Positions 33,199 to 45,400 of a stretch of DNA of 64,000 bases are shown piece by piece. Below the pieces are notes generated by a model. The model saw nothing but the letters and a program-made list of their open reading frames with translations, ran no database searches and had not been told where the DNA came from. Source of the stretch: Oscarella lobularis (Eukaryota > Porifera > Homoscleromorpha > Homosclerophorida > Oscarellidae); contig NC_089182.1 of the NCBI RefSeq assembly GCF_947507565.1, positions 806,001-870,000 on the forward strand, written 5' to 3'. Positions within the stretch are counted from its first letter, which is position 1. Each line of letters begins with the position of its first letter. A program made the position numbers and the translations under genes.

Positions 33199-35418
33199 AT
33201 GGATTTCGATTTTCTCGTCGTTGGAGGAGGAATTGCGGGCGTTTCGTGTACAGAACAGGTTAGCAGACTTTAATTATACGTTCTGCAGGCGAAGGATTGG
33301 TTTCTTACCGCAGCTGGCGTCCCTGGCTCCCGATTCCCGAATCGCTCTTGTCTCTGCAACTTCTCTCGTTAAATCCGTCGTCAATTTTAAGCAAGTACGT
33401 ACACGTAGACGAAGATGAGAGGGATGGGATCTCTTCGCGAAGAGAGTAGAGACAGTTTTCGAACGGAGGTGTCGGCTTTATTAGGTAGCCACAATTTTGT
33501 CTGATTTTGACGTTGTCGAGAGGGAGTCATCGTGTCTATCTTCTCAATTTTCGAATGTCAGCACATTTCAAGCGCGACTGGTTGCCTTGGATCCGGAGCA
33601 GCACGTGAGTACAATGGAGGAATGTTTGGGCACAGAAAAACGACGAATCGCTATCAAATACAAGAAACTGTGTCTATGTATGGGAGCTAAACCAAAGGTG
33701 CATTTGTGGACCATTGAGGAATCGAATTTTTTTTCTAGTTGAAAGGAGATGTTTGTTCTTCTAGATTGTTTTTGAAAATCCTCACGTCATTGGCATTAGA
33801 GATACTGAAAGTGTCAAGGTAACTGTGTCTTCTGCCTAGTTTCTATTGAGACCGTGCTAGTTTGTAGACTTTTCAAGAAAAATTGAAAAAAGCCGAGCGT
33901 ATTCTAATAGTTGGAAATGGAGGCATAGCAACCGAATTAGCGTGAGCCAGATTAACAATTCTAGTATTAATTAAAACTAATTACTCATTCATTCATTTAT
34001 AGATATGAGATTGGTCAATGTCACGTCGTGTGGGTCATCAAAGACTCGTCTATTAGTCACGTGTTCTTTGACGAAGCAACTGCTCGATTCTTTATTCCCG
34101 CTTTGACAAAAAAGAGCGGTGGAGACAGCGAGGCGAGTGGCGGCGAAACGCGTCCAACGAAGCGGATCAAGTACACCCTCATGAAGTACGAGGACCCGGG
34201 CTGCGATAGCAAAGGAAAAACAATTCTCGTGGCGAGTAAAGGAGATCAGAATCGGCGAGTAGAAATAGGGAATGAGCGCGAGCGAGGAAGTGAAGATAGA
34301 GGAGCGGCACTCGGTCCAGATTGGAGCAGTGGACTCGACCTCGCCGGACAACTGAAAGAGGTGAATATCGTACTCATTACACCGTAGTTCTCGTCGTGGC
34401 TTATTAATGCCTTTTTATTACGCGCGTAGCATCGTAGGAATGCTTCCGTGGAAACCGAGTGCGAAATTCGAGAAATTCTAACACCGGAGCAGTACAAACT
34501 TACTACGCGTGCAAAACGACAGGATGAACGTTTAGGTCCGTTTAATTAATTCACAATTTGACGCCGTTTCTTTTCATGATTTGCGCAGACTGGCCCGTCT
34601 ACGCCCTGCTCACAAACGGGAAAATTTACGGGTGCGATTTTATTGTATCGGCGACGGGAGTCGTTCCGGCGTCCGACGATCTCCTACGCTATTGCAAAGT
34701 GAGCAGCCATCCTAAGAAAAGAAAAGACGACACATTGCGAGAGAAAAGCGTTCTAGTTTAACGTTAACGACGACGGTGGGATTCTGGTCGACCATCAAAT
34801 GCAAACGAGCTGCACTGACGTGTACGCCGCCGGGGACTTGTGCGCGGCCGCGTGGAAGCCCGCAGAACTTTGGTTTCAGGTCTGTAATTTATAAGATAGG
34901 TCTTTGCTTGCTTTTACGTTCGAATAATGATAGATGAGATTGTGGAGTCAAGCTAGGCAAATGGGCGCTTATGCTGCCCAGTGCATGGTGGCCAATATGG
35001 GTGAGGACGTCTTTTGGATTTTTTATTGATTTATTTATTGTTGTGTTTTAGCTGGCGACGAAATTCCCATGGATTTCTGTTTTGAGCTTTTTGCTCACGC
35101 AACTAAGTACTTTGGCTACAAAGTGGTTCTATTGGGGAAGTACAATGCACTGGGTGCAGAGCATGAGCTGCTATTTCGATTCACTGATGGAGAAGAATTT
35201 GTTAAAGTCGTTCTCAAAAACGGAAGAATGCAGGGTGCAATTCTCGTTGGAGAGACGGACTTAGAGGTACAGTATATGGACGCATTGTGAAATTTCACTT
35301 TATTCGATTTTCAATTCAGGAAACTTTTGAAAATTTGATCTTAAATCAGATGGACCTCAGTTGCTACGGAGACTCGCTTCTGGATCCTTCTGTCGATATC
35401 GAAGATTATTTTGACTGA
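33199..35418 (+). CDS. PYROXD1: PYROXD1, FAD/NAD(P)H-dependent oxidoreductase
   Basis: The ATG at 33199 begins [17 protein letters not shown], with the FAD-binding GGGIAG. Later exons give [50 protein letters not shown] (second dinucleotide fold, GNGGIA), [16 protein letters not shown], and [12 protein letters not shown]. They continue with [12 protein letters not shown] (the FAD-binding GD motif), [11 protein letters not shown] and the distinctive C-terminus [27 protein letters not shown], close to human PYROXD1. There is no CxxC disulfide motif after the first Rossmann fold, as expected for this family. In vertebrates PYROXD1 protects the tRNA ligase complex from oxidation. The stop at 35416 is 9 bp before the SETD2 ATG. 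Confidence 0.93.
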
Positions 35419-35427
35419 TCTAATAAA

Positions 35428-38400
35428 ATGAGAGAATGCGCGCTTTACGCAAGATCACGCGCTAAAACCCGGGAAAACGACGAAGAAACGAGACGTCGTC
35501 GCTCGTCGAACGCGGTGAGTCGTCTACCCTGGGACCATAGATCTACGCTGGGACCGTTCGCCATCGCCGCGAGAGGTCCTCAGCGCCGAGCACGTGCTCG
35601 GCCACGTGAATTCGTCTCGCTTGCGATTTCGACGGCCACAACGCCGTCGATTCGTCTCCAAACCCGACTCTTTCTCGCAGGAGAATGTCGTCGCGTACAA
35701 GCGAAAGCGAAAGGAGCAGCAGGAGCGGCTCGACGAGCTCAAACGAGGTCGAACGCGCGCGCGCGGCAAACGTTCTTCACGCGAAGTTCTCTCTCTCACG
35801 CAGTCGTCCGACTCGACGACGTCGACATCGGACGCCTCCTTCATGGAAATCGCTCGGGCGCCCGAAATGCCGTCGTTCGAACGAATAAAAGAGAACGTGC
35901 GTCTCAATTCGGTGTAAGGAGGGAATAAGAAAAAACGCGAGAGGGGACCCGCTTGGACTTGTGTAGAATTCCGACGAAGGCGATGAAACGAGCGAAGCGA
36001 ATGGTGTGCGAATGCACGTACGATTACGGTAACGAAGTTCCTCTTCGAACGTCGACGTTCGCGACAGCGTTTTTGACTTTTCGAATGCAGAATTGGACGA
36101 GGAGGCGTGCGGAGAGGATTGTCTCAATCGGCTTATCATGATCGAATGGTGATCGAGAGAAAGACGATATGTCGCCGTATATAAAAAGTGTTTTCGTGTG
36201 CGTAGCAATCCGAAATATTGTCCGTGTGGCGAGTTCTGTACCAATCAGAGATTTCAGAGGGCAAGAAGCTATATTTTCGACGTCCCAACATCTTTTGTCT
36301 TATCCTCTCTGCTCTTTGCTCAGGCTCAGTATGCCAAACTCGACGTTTTCAAGACGGAGAAAAAAGGGTGGGGATTGAGAACGCTTGAAGACTTGGAAAG
36401 GTGCCGGTCGACATTCGAATATTGATATATATCCCGAGGGCGATTTCCTTTTATATAAAAATAAGTGGATCTTTTGTGGTCGAGTATTGCGGAGAGATTT
36501 GCTCCGAGTCGCAGTTCAAAAAGAGAGCGCGAAAGTACGCCAAGGCGAACATGAAACATCATTATTTCATGAAAATGGCCGTGAATGAGGTGAAGAATGG
36601 GAGAGCATTTTTTTTTACTCGACGTCGCGTTTTAGATTGTGGATGCGACGGAAAAGGGCAACGTGTCCCGATTCATTAATCACAGTTGCGAGCCCAACTG
36701 CGAAACTCAAAAGGCAAGAATAGATATTTATTTATTTATGTATGTATTTCATTCACGTGTTTAATTCTTCTTTTAGTGGACGGTTCGCGGCGAATTGAGA
36801 GTCGGATTTTTCGCCATAAAACGAATTAAACGAGGCGACGAGATCACGTTCGATTATCAATTTCAAAGATACGGGTACGAGTTCGATTTTTCAACGGGTG
36901 CATTCGAATCGAACGCGCGAAATGGCCTCGTCTTTTTTGCAGTCGAAAAGCGCAAAAGTGCTACTGCGGTGCGCCGAGTTGTCGTGGAGTCATAGGAGGA
37001 AGCTCGCCGCTACCGAAACAACAGCAACAGCGCGAACAGCCGAGAAGTAGTGACGTCGCCTGCGGAAAAAATTGCTAATTCTCGATTTTTAGCTTCTGCG
37101 AGGAAGCGCAGAGTGGCGAGAAAACGCGGTCCGAGATCGGAACCGTTGAGATCGAAAAGTCCCGACTCCGAGGACCAGGGAAGCGAAGCGGAAGCGTCTG
37201 AGGAAGAAACGGCGGGACTATCACCGGTAAGGCGTTATAAGTGCAATCTATGAAACGTAATCGTCGGTCTTTGGGTGGCGTAGTTTGATAAGGAGTTACA
37301 AGACATGGTCAACGAGAAGCAACAGTTGGAATCTGATAGCATCGTGCGCGATTTCACGCGGCTCATGTTGAACGCGGAATCGGTCGAAGAAAAATTGAAA
37401 TTATTGAGCGTTCTTCAGGTAGAGACAGAGAGAGAGAGAGAGAAAAAAAGAGGGGATTTTTAACGCTGTAGTGTATATTAGAATACTATGGAGCCAAAGT
37501 GTCTGAAGGAGTTCTTGAAGAGACAGAGTGTCAAGTTAATGAAAAATTGGCTAGATGATATGGAAGACGTTTCGCTTCAGTTCAAGTACGAGGTACTGGC
37601 GAGCAAACCGTTTTTGTTGTGTATGCCTCGAGACAAGACATTGCAGGTGCTGAAGACGTTGCAGCATTTGCCCATTGCGAGTAAGAACACGGTCACGGAA
37701 ATAATGCCAATTGTAGAGAAGTGGGTGGAAGAGAAATCCACTCCCGGAAGTAGTCAGGATGGAGCTGATCGGCGCGAAGAAGTCGCGAATCGAGAAAACG
37801 GGTCGCCGCCGCCGCCGCCGCCACCGCCTGTTGAAGAGAAAACGGAGACGGAAAACAAGGCCGGGGCGACGGAGAAGGAAATCGACGACGGGTGGATTGT
37901 TCTTTCAGATTCGGCACCGACGAGTGAAGTAACAAGCAAGGAAGACGCGAGTACGTCGCACGTTGACGTAAGCGCGCCGAAAATTGGAATCGAGGTTGAA
38001 GATCTGGAAGCGGCCATATCGGAAGTAATGGAAAGAATACTCAGCATGGCTGTAGCCGCGACGGAGACGGAGACGGAGACGGAGACAGTAGAAAAAGAAG
38101 ACAAGAATGAAGAATCTCGAATAGACGAAGAAGAGGCGCTACGAGCGCTAGTCGTTCGCGTACAGGAACTGGCCAAGACGCTGTTGAACGGATGGAAAGA
38201 TCTCAAGGCAAGCGCTCTCCAAGATGAAACTTGCGAAGGTAATCTCTTTGTTTCTTACAGATGATTTATCGCATTCCCAAACGCGTCTCGCGGCTGACGG
38301 CGTCAGCAACCGACGAGTCCGCTCGTCGTCTTCCGTCGCGGGACTCGCCCCGGCGATCGCCCCAATGGGAAAGTCGAACGCATTGGAGATCTTGGCATGA

Positions 38401-40251
38401 TGGCAGTAGAGAGCGCGAACGTCGTCACTACGATCGACCGAGACGGTGGAATCGTCGTCGTCGTCGTTCGCGATCCCGATCGCGGTCTCGATCGCGTTCG
38501 ACGTCGAAGGATCGCTTTCGTCGTCTGTCGTCGTCGTCGTCGTCGCGACGGCACGATTCGTCGCGTCGGTCTCGTCACGACGATGACGTCAGTTCGCCGG
38601 AGGAGAGACATCGGCGTCGTCAATCAGAAAATCGGAAAGCGTATGTATTAATTTAAAATTTCTGTGTTCTATTTCTCTCTCAGATCCGACGTCGACGAAG
38701 AAGACGTCGTCGTCGATCACGGGATCAAAGGCATGAAGTTCAAGCGAACGTTTCGCTCGTTGAAGCCGATTCGCGGCAACGACGACGTCGTCACGGGAGA
38801 ACGAAGCGACAGCAGCACGCCGCCCGATTCCATTTTTCGTTTGACGGGAGGCGGCGGCGGCGGCGGCGGCGGCGGCAATATTCCGAGGTCGTCTCGATCG
38901 CGAATGGACGCTTTTCAATTTCGTCTCCGCCACCAAATTCACTCTCAAATGCAGAATATTTATCGAGAGCCGACGCCGCAGCAGTCGCCTTCCGCCGAGT
39001 CGCTAACGACGCATTACGAATGGCAGCCGTCTTTTCAGATTCAAGTCCAATCGCACCCGCCGTCGTCTTTGGCTTTCGGCGGTCACCCTCCTCTTCCTGC
39101 TCCGCAACTTTCCATGCAGGTGTCTCAGCTCGGGAATGCGCGCGGTGGCGGATCGCAGCCGACGCCGGGGATCAGCGTCATTGCTCAGCAACAACTCGGC
39201 GGCTTTATGCAGCCGTCTCTCGTTTCGGACAAAGTCGCTGCTCCGCAGGTGGCGGCGGCGGCGACGATTCGGCCTGCGTCGCCGTCGAAAGACGTTGTCA
39301 CCGCAACGGCGACGGCGACGGCGAAGAAAGACGATGAAAAGGAGGAAAACGAGGGTCCCGTTTCGCCACCCCCGCCGCCACTGCCACCCGGTTGGAAAAA
39401 AACCGTTGATGAGATGGGCAGAGAATATTATTATCATACAAAGACGAGGTGCGTAGGTCACCGTAGAGCGAGCGAGCGAGCGAGCGAGCGAGCGGGGTCC
39501 CATGGGTCAGTGCATTGGACGTTTTTTTGTAGAGAAAGTCGGTGGGAATTGCCAGGTAGGGATGAAATCAATGTGCCGTCACCCGCTCAGCCTGCGGAGG
39601 AGGTAACGAGTTGTTTGGAGAAGCGATTTGTTTGGTGACGTTTTGACGGAAGGTGAGCTCGACTTCGGATCATCTACTTCGCGCCAATCCCGCGACTGAG
39701 AAAACCGACGACACGTTGTCCTCTCCCGACTTGAAACGTGAGAAAGAGAATTCCAAGCGTAGCGACGTTTTGCGTTATTTGGTCGCCGTGTTGTGCAGTA
39801 GCCGCTAGGGTTGCCGCCGAAATTCGAGAAGACGCAGCGAGGGAACGAAAGGAAAGGGAATACAAGGCAAATAGAGCAAAAGAGGAATTTCGTGCAAAGG
39901 TTTGCGCGTGCAGTCAGTGCAGTACGCTGATTCGTATGTTTTCTGTTGTTTTTTAGGTGTCGCAAGTCGTGATTCACTGCCTGAATCAGCATTACAGACC
40001 GGACTGTCCTCGTGGGAGGATTGAAAGTGCTGAAGATTTCAAGCATTTGGCCAGAAAGGTATTTTTTTCCACATTTGGAGAGAAAGGGTTTTGTACTGCA
40101 TGTTCAGTTGACTTACGGCGTCGTGGAGAAAGAACTGAAGCAGGGCAAGTCGGCGTTGAGCTTGGAATTCACTGGAAACACTCGGATGAAGATTTTGGAA
40201 TTTATCAAGAACTACATGAAGAAATTTGGCGAAGTCTATAGAAGGTCATGA
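35428..40251 (+). CDS. SETD2: SETD2-type histone H3 lysine 36 methyltransferase
   Basis: Domains in order: a short basic N-terminus ([13 protein letters not shown]); AWS domain (CECTYDYG.., [37 protein letters not shown]); SET domain ([63 protein letters not shown]); and post-SET cysteines near 36955-36985 ([10 protein letters not shown]). Then come a helical region, an acidic/Ser-rich and Arg/Ser linker, a WW domain ([29 protein letters not shown]) and a C-terminal SRI domain ([35 protein letters not shown]). The SRI domain of SETD2 binds the phosphorylated CTD of RNA polymerase II. The protein lacks the very long N-terminus of vertebrate SETD2. The start overlaps the AATAAA (35423-35428) expected for PYROXD1. 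Confidence 0.93.
39466..39494. repeat. (AGCG)n run in the intron splitting the SETD2 WW domain
   Basis: A tetranucleotide run of about seven AGCG units lies in the short intron between the YYYHTKTR and ESRWELP exons. Simple repeat. Confidence 0.7.
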
Positions 40252-40530
40252 CGAGAAACGCCTAGCCTTTTCCCCTCTCCCGAGTTTAAAGTGATGAAAA
40301 ATGACAGTGGATAATATGAGAACGTGATGTCCACTTTCTTACACGCATCTAAGCCATTTCACGGGCACTCTTACCGTTAGGGATTGATTCATACGGGCAG
40401 AATCTCCAAAATTTTAACTGTGGTTTAGGTGGTATTTCACAATAAATTGATCAATGATTATTATACATGCTACAGCAGTACTTAGTCGATAAAGCAATTA
40501 AGAGATAAAATATTAGAAACATCTCTTACA

Positions 40531-41284
40531 TCAGTTCCCTCCTCCCCCACCTAGATTAATAGTGAAGCACAGGCAGGCAATTGTCTCGCACTGGCACTCG
40601 CAGTCACAATTTGGGCACTGCAAAAGTAAAATAAACAAATGAATTTTCTTTCCCGCGTTTAGACTCCGCTTTACCTCGCAAGACGGACAGCTGCAGTCGG
40701 GGCACCCAGGACACGTGCAACAGTCCGCACAGCTACCATGCTCACAGCAATTCATTTGCGGACAAGAGCAGCCACCGGGAGTTTCGCCGCAACAGTCGCC
40801 AGCACCGCAACAGCTCTAAGTATAAGAACAAAGCATTGTTGTCACTAAAATTAATTACTAATTATTAGTATTAATATTATTATCAAAATGTAACGACGTA
40901 GGCTCCGCCCTCTTGTCGAACTGACCTCTTTCGTTGGGCATATTCTGTCGCACCACGCTCTCGTGCTCGGTGCTCGACAGTCGCACTTTTCTCCAAGGGA
41001 CTGGAGACAGGCGTTGAGGCACGAGCCCTCTTCTTCGGGACAACGACAGCAGTTATTCGGACAGTTCGGCGACAGACCGCGTGCCTAAAGTACCACCCAT
41101 TCGATTTTCATTTCGTATCGTTGTTTTTCTTTACTTTGCAGCACTGGCGAACGACGAGGAGAATTACTATGACGACGATCCAGCACGAGCAAGCGATTAT
41201 GAGAATAACGGCTGTCGATAGCTCGTTTTCGGTGGGTTCTACTGGGTCTGGAGTCTGGATTTTCGAGTTGATTTGAAGTAACAT
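40531..41284 (-). CDS. small cysteine-rich single-pass membrane protein
   Basis: Four exons, 41135-41284, 40926-41084, 40675-40815 and 40531-40617, all join in phase 0 and give 178 residues. The N-terminus of about 23 residues is polar, followed by one membrane segment (AVILIIACSCWIVVIVILLVV). The rest is extremely Cys-rich: NCPNNCCRCPEEEGSC, SCCGAGDCC, CCEHGSCADCCTCPGCPDC and CPNCDCECQC. It ends with GGGGG. I do not recognise the family. Many CxxC and CC pairs could bind metal, be palmitoylated near the membrane, or form disulfides, depending on topology, which cannot be settled from the sequence. It is convergent with SETD2 (280 bp between stops) and divergent from eIF1 (230 bp between starts). 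Confidence 0.75.
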
Positions 41285-41513
41285 TGCGTTTATCGTCCTT
41301 ACCGCCAGTTTTCAGAACAAAACGTGCTGGGTTATCCGATTTTTACACTGACTAAACGTGAAAGTTTAGCCAAATGCAATTGCTAAAGGCTTTTTTCCGC
41401 CGACACAAAACGCCGTGTAAAGCCCGTACAATGCAAATTAACGTGCGCTAACCAGCAAACGTCCTCACGTCCATCGCCAATTTGCGCTGGAGTTTGAGGT
41501 TATCTACTAAGTT

Positions 41514-41986
41514 ATGGCTGCTATACAGAACATACGAGAAGCAAAGGATGGTATAAGAATGGCGTAGGACGCTTAGAGTCGATCTATAGCAGAATCGTAC
41601 CTTTAGACCCGTTTGCCGACGAAATTGGCCAATCTTCCGCTAACAACGAATATCAGAAGGGCGTCATACACATTCGGATTCAGCAGCGAAATGGCCGAAA
41701 GACGCTGACGACCGTTCAAGGCATTTCCGACGCGTACGATAAAAAGAAATTGGCCAAATACGCGAAAAGAGTACGTTAGAGTGTAGGCGCGTGGGCCAGG
41801 CGCGTGCAATGTTTTTTTACGCTTCGCATATCCCCTTAGGAGTTCGCCTGCAATGGAACGGTCGTCATGCATCCCGAATACGGAGAAGTGCTTCAATTTC
41901 AAGGCGATCAGAGAAACAACATCGCGCGCTTTCTTACGAGAATTCAATTGGCTTCAGAAGAACAAATCAAAATGCACGGCTTTTGA
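41514..41986 (+). CDS. EIF1: translation initiation factor eIF1 (SUI1)
   Basis: Exons 41514-41550, 41607-41770 and 41840-41986 join in phase. The product of about 115 residues begins MAAIQNIREAKDDPFADEIG and contains the diagnostic IHIRIQQRNGRKTLTTVQGI, YDKKKL, FACNGTVVMHPEYGEVLQFQGDQR and the terminal KMHGF. eIF1 acts on the 40S subunit in start-codon selection. Length and sequence are standard. An AATAAA lies at 42002, 16 bp after the stop. Confidence 0.97.
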
Positions 41987-42029
41987 AAGCCCGTATCTTG
42001 CAATAAAGTTCCATGACCTCATCGCAACA

Positions 42030-42085
42030 CGTTTGATTGGTCCAAATCGGTGCATCGTGTCACGTGAAATTGCATCACGTGTACG
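42030..42085 (+). promoter_or_regulatory. inverted CCAAT and paired CACGTG E-boxes upstream of LARP4
   Basis: GATTGG lies near 42035, and two CACGTG hexamers lie at 42061-42066 and 42076-42081, the first within a full TCACGTGA palindrome. They sit about 340 bp before the LARP4 ATG. The motif type is established for bHLH-ZIP factors; use here is inference. Confidence 0.5.
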
Positions 42086-42417
42086 GTGTCCCGGGACTCC
42101 CGGCTGCTAGCCGTTTCGTCCACCCTAGCGTTCTCTCGTTTCGTCTCGTCACGCAAATCGTTCCCCGTCCTTCGTCAGTGCCCACCTGTTCGTCAGCGTC
42201 CCATCCAAACTCGTTCCTCGCACGCGTTTTCTCGATTTCAAGCGAAGCACGTGCTCGCCTTTCCCCGATCGCGTCGCGTCACCCACAAATTTCCTTCCGC
42301 GCGCGCAGCGAGAGCTCTCGCCTCGGTCTCATCTCTCGACAAGAAGCGGCGTCGCGCGCGCACGTTCGCCCCGTTCCGTTTCCCGAACGGGATATCGACT
42401 CCCCCTATCACTGAAAA

Positions 42418-45400
42418 ATGAGCGCCGCCGCGTCGAGCAACAGCCACGCGTCCGATCCAGCGGACGCTTCGTCCGAATCGCACGAACATCCGCCCGTAAG
42501 TTCAATTCGACCCCCACGCGCAAGCCGACCCAGTTTCCCTCCCTCCCGAGTTCCGAAAGGGTCGCAGCTGAGGGAACGTCTTTTTCGCGCGAGTGGGGTC
42601 CCCTCTTTATATGTTTTTCTTTTTTTTGGGAAGATCGCGTTTCGTTTCTTCGTCCGTTTCGGCGGCGGAGGATCGGTTTTCCATTCGATTACGAATCGCG
42701 TCACTTCCTCTCTATTCCGCGTCGCGCGCGCGCGGCCGGCGTTATGGGGAGGTCGAGGGGAGAGATCGCGCGCGCGCGTTTTGGCTTTGCGTCGACGCGC
42801 AACGGGGGGAAAAAGTACCGGAAAAAGCTGCCCAGTCATTTAGTTTTCCTTTCCCGAGGGCAGAGGGGGGGGGGGGGGGGGGGTCCTCCCTCACTAAAAA
42901 TTACAGCCGAATAAAGTCAATTACTTTATCGGGCGCGGAAGAGGGCAACAGATGTGAACAGAATCCCCGGTTCGGCGCACTCACTCACTCAGTCACTTTC
43001 ATCGTGTTAGAAGATGCGCGTCTCACGCCCATGTCCGACCCCCCCCTCCCCCATGTCGATCGTCCTCCTGAACTTCCTTCCCTACGATGTCCTTTCCCTT
43101 GATTCTTGGCTTCGCGATTTTGTTCCTAAGAGTCTATTGAAGGCCTCTTATGGGCTTCTCTCTGTAGATCTCGCTTTATTTAATTTTTTCTTCAGTGGGT
43201 CTTCATAGAAAATATTTTCTCTCATTTTTACTGTCTTATATTGATTCATCGATTGTTGTCCAGACTATGCAGCCGTCAACTGCTGCGACCGTCTTGGGAA
43301 TGGAAGGCAGCGGCACTCCTAGTAGCAACGTTCAACCCCAGCAGCTGACGGCGTCCTCACCGTCACAGCAACAGCACTCTCACCAGAACGCCCTCTCGGT
43401 CAAAAGAGCGCAGAGCGCAGGTGCTATCTATTCCGCTACGCCGCCGGACGCCCAAACCCAGCTAAATCAGCAATACTTTCCCGTCACCATGGCCGCGCCC
43501 GGGCCCCTCTACGCACCGCTGTACTATCCGCTTTACCAGCCGGAGTATCCCACGTCGACGGCGATGTATATGGGTGAGTTGGTGAATAATTTCACCATGG
43601 TCGCTGGCGCTGGTGCGGCACCCTTTGGAAGGGCGCGGAGAGGACGGGCGGGCGGCGGCGGCGGCAGCGCGGGGGGCGGTGGTAGAGCCGCCGCGCCCAA
43701 TGAACAGATAATGGAGCCGCCGCCGCAGGGAGAAGAATTGCGACAGAGACTAAAGAAACAATTAGAATTCTATTTTTCCAGGTGAGATTCGGAAGGCGCA
43801 GTGCATGTGTGTATGTATAAATAGGATTCGTTGCTAGCGTTCCTAAGGTTTCTAGCTAGCACGTATTCATGGGCGCTTCGAGCTATTTTCTATTGTTCAC
43901 GTGTTCTTTGTGCCTGTTTCCTAACTACTAGTACTGTATTTTGCGTTTTCTAGGGAAAACTTAGCCTCAGATGCGTATTTACGTAAGTCGATTATATGGA
44001 GGAAAACCTTTAGTGTAACTAATAGCGCTTCCTTGTGACAGTGTCTCAGATGGACAAGGATCAGTACGTTTCTATCAAGGTCATAGCTGGTTTCAACCAA
44101 GTCAAAAAATTGACTTCGGACTATGATTTGATTGTCGACGTGCTAAGAGGTGAGAAAGGGAAATTGTGCCTCTCGATCTGTCACCATTTTCTTGATATAC
44201 CAGAATCCGAGAATGTCCAAGTGAATGAACCAGGTGAAAAGGTTCGACCAAACAGCCAAAGAAGTACCCTGATGCTCCGTGAAATTCCCCAATCGACTCC
44301 CTTGGAGGCGAGCTCTTTGCCCGTTCCTTCATTTTTCAGCTATATGGATTGATTTTCAGGACGTCGAAGCGTTGTTTTCAGGGCCAAACTGCCCCAAGTT
44401 TTCTTCTTGCGCGTACGCGGCCAATGACAGTTGGTACGTCAATTTCGACACCCAAGAAGACGCTCAAAAAGTTTGCGATCGCCGAGAAAGAAGCGTCCTG
44501 TTAATTAGGTGGCATTTCTTTAGGCTTATCGGTATCTAAAAGAGGAAAGAACGTTTGGAGGAAAGCCAATTCACGTAAGTTTTGCCTCTGGCACACTTCC
44601 TCATTTTTTAAACTAGTCGCTGACTTAGGCTCGAATAAAAACTCGAACTAGTGCCAGCAATTCCAAGAACGGCGTCAAAGAGGTGAAATAGAACTCGTGC
44701 TGTGTGATTCTCATTGATTGACAAATACTATTTTCTCAGTCGGATCAAGCAGTCCCTTACAGTCAGCAGAGAATGCCCCAGACACTTCCCGGATACTATC
44801 CAAATCCAGCAGCGGTACAGACGATAGCAATTGGAGAATACACAGTTGCAAGATATTTGCTCCTTCCAGGTGATGTATCCGTATTCTCAGATTCCCTACT
44901 CAGCTCCGCCATTTGACACGGTAAGTCAAAGTAGAGCGTCATAGCAAGATAAAAAAAGATCAATTAACTCCTTCCCTGTCAGCAGCAGACGCCTTTTTTC
45001 CCTAGTGGATCCGCAGCTCCATTCAAGCCACAAGGTAGACAAAATTAAATTGCATTCCTGGTAGCATATTTTCTCCTCATCCTCATCCTCCTCACTCAGG
45101 CGGTCAAAACAACGGTCGTCCGGAGTACCAAGGCTCTCGTTCCACGCGGTAAATATCTAGCTAGCACCATAGAAATGCGTTGTACATTGTGCACTGTACT
45201 GGTAGTGGTGGGAAAGGAGGTGGAAGTAGTGTAGGCGGTACCGGAATAACTCGCGATCGAGCGTCACTATCGGACCGGGATCAGCGTCCCCAACGAGGAA
45301 GCGGGTCGGCGTCGTCGTCCGTTGGGAATTTTGGCGTCGCCGGTGACAAGTCAAGACATAGTGGGAGTGGAGGAGACTCCGATCACTTCTATCGAAGAGA

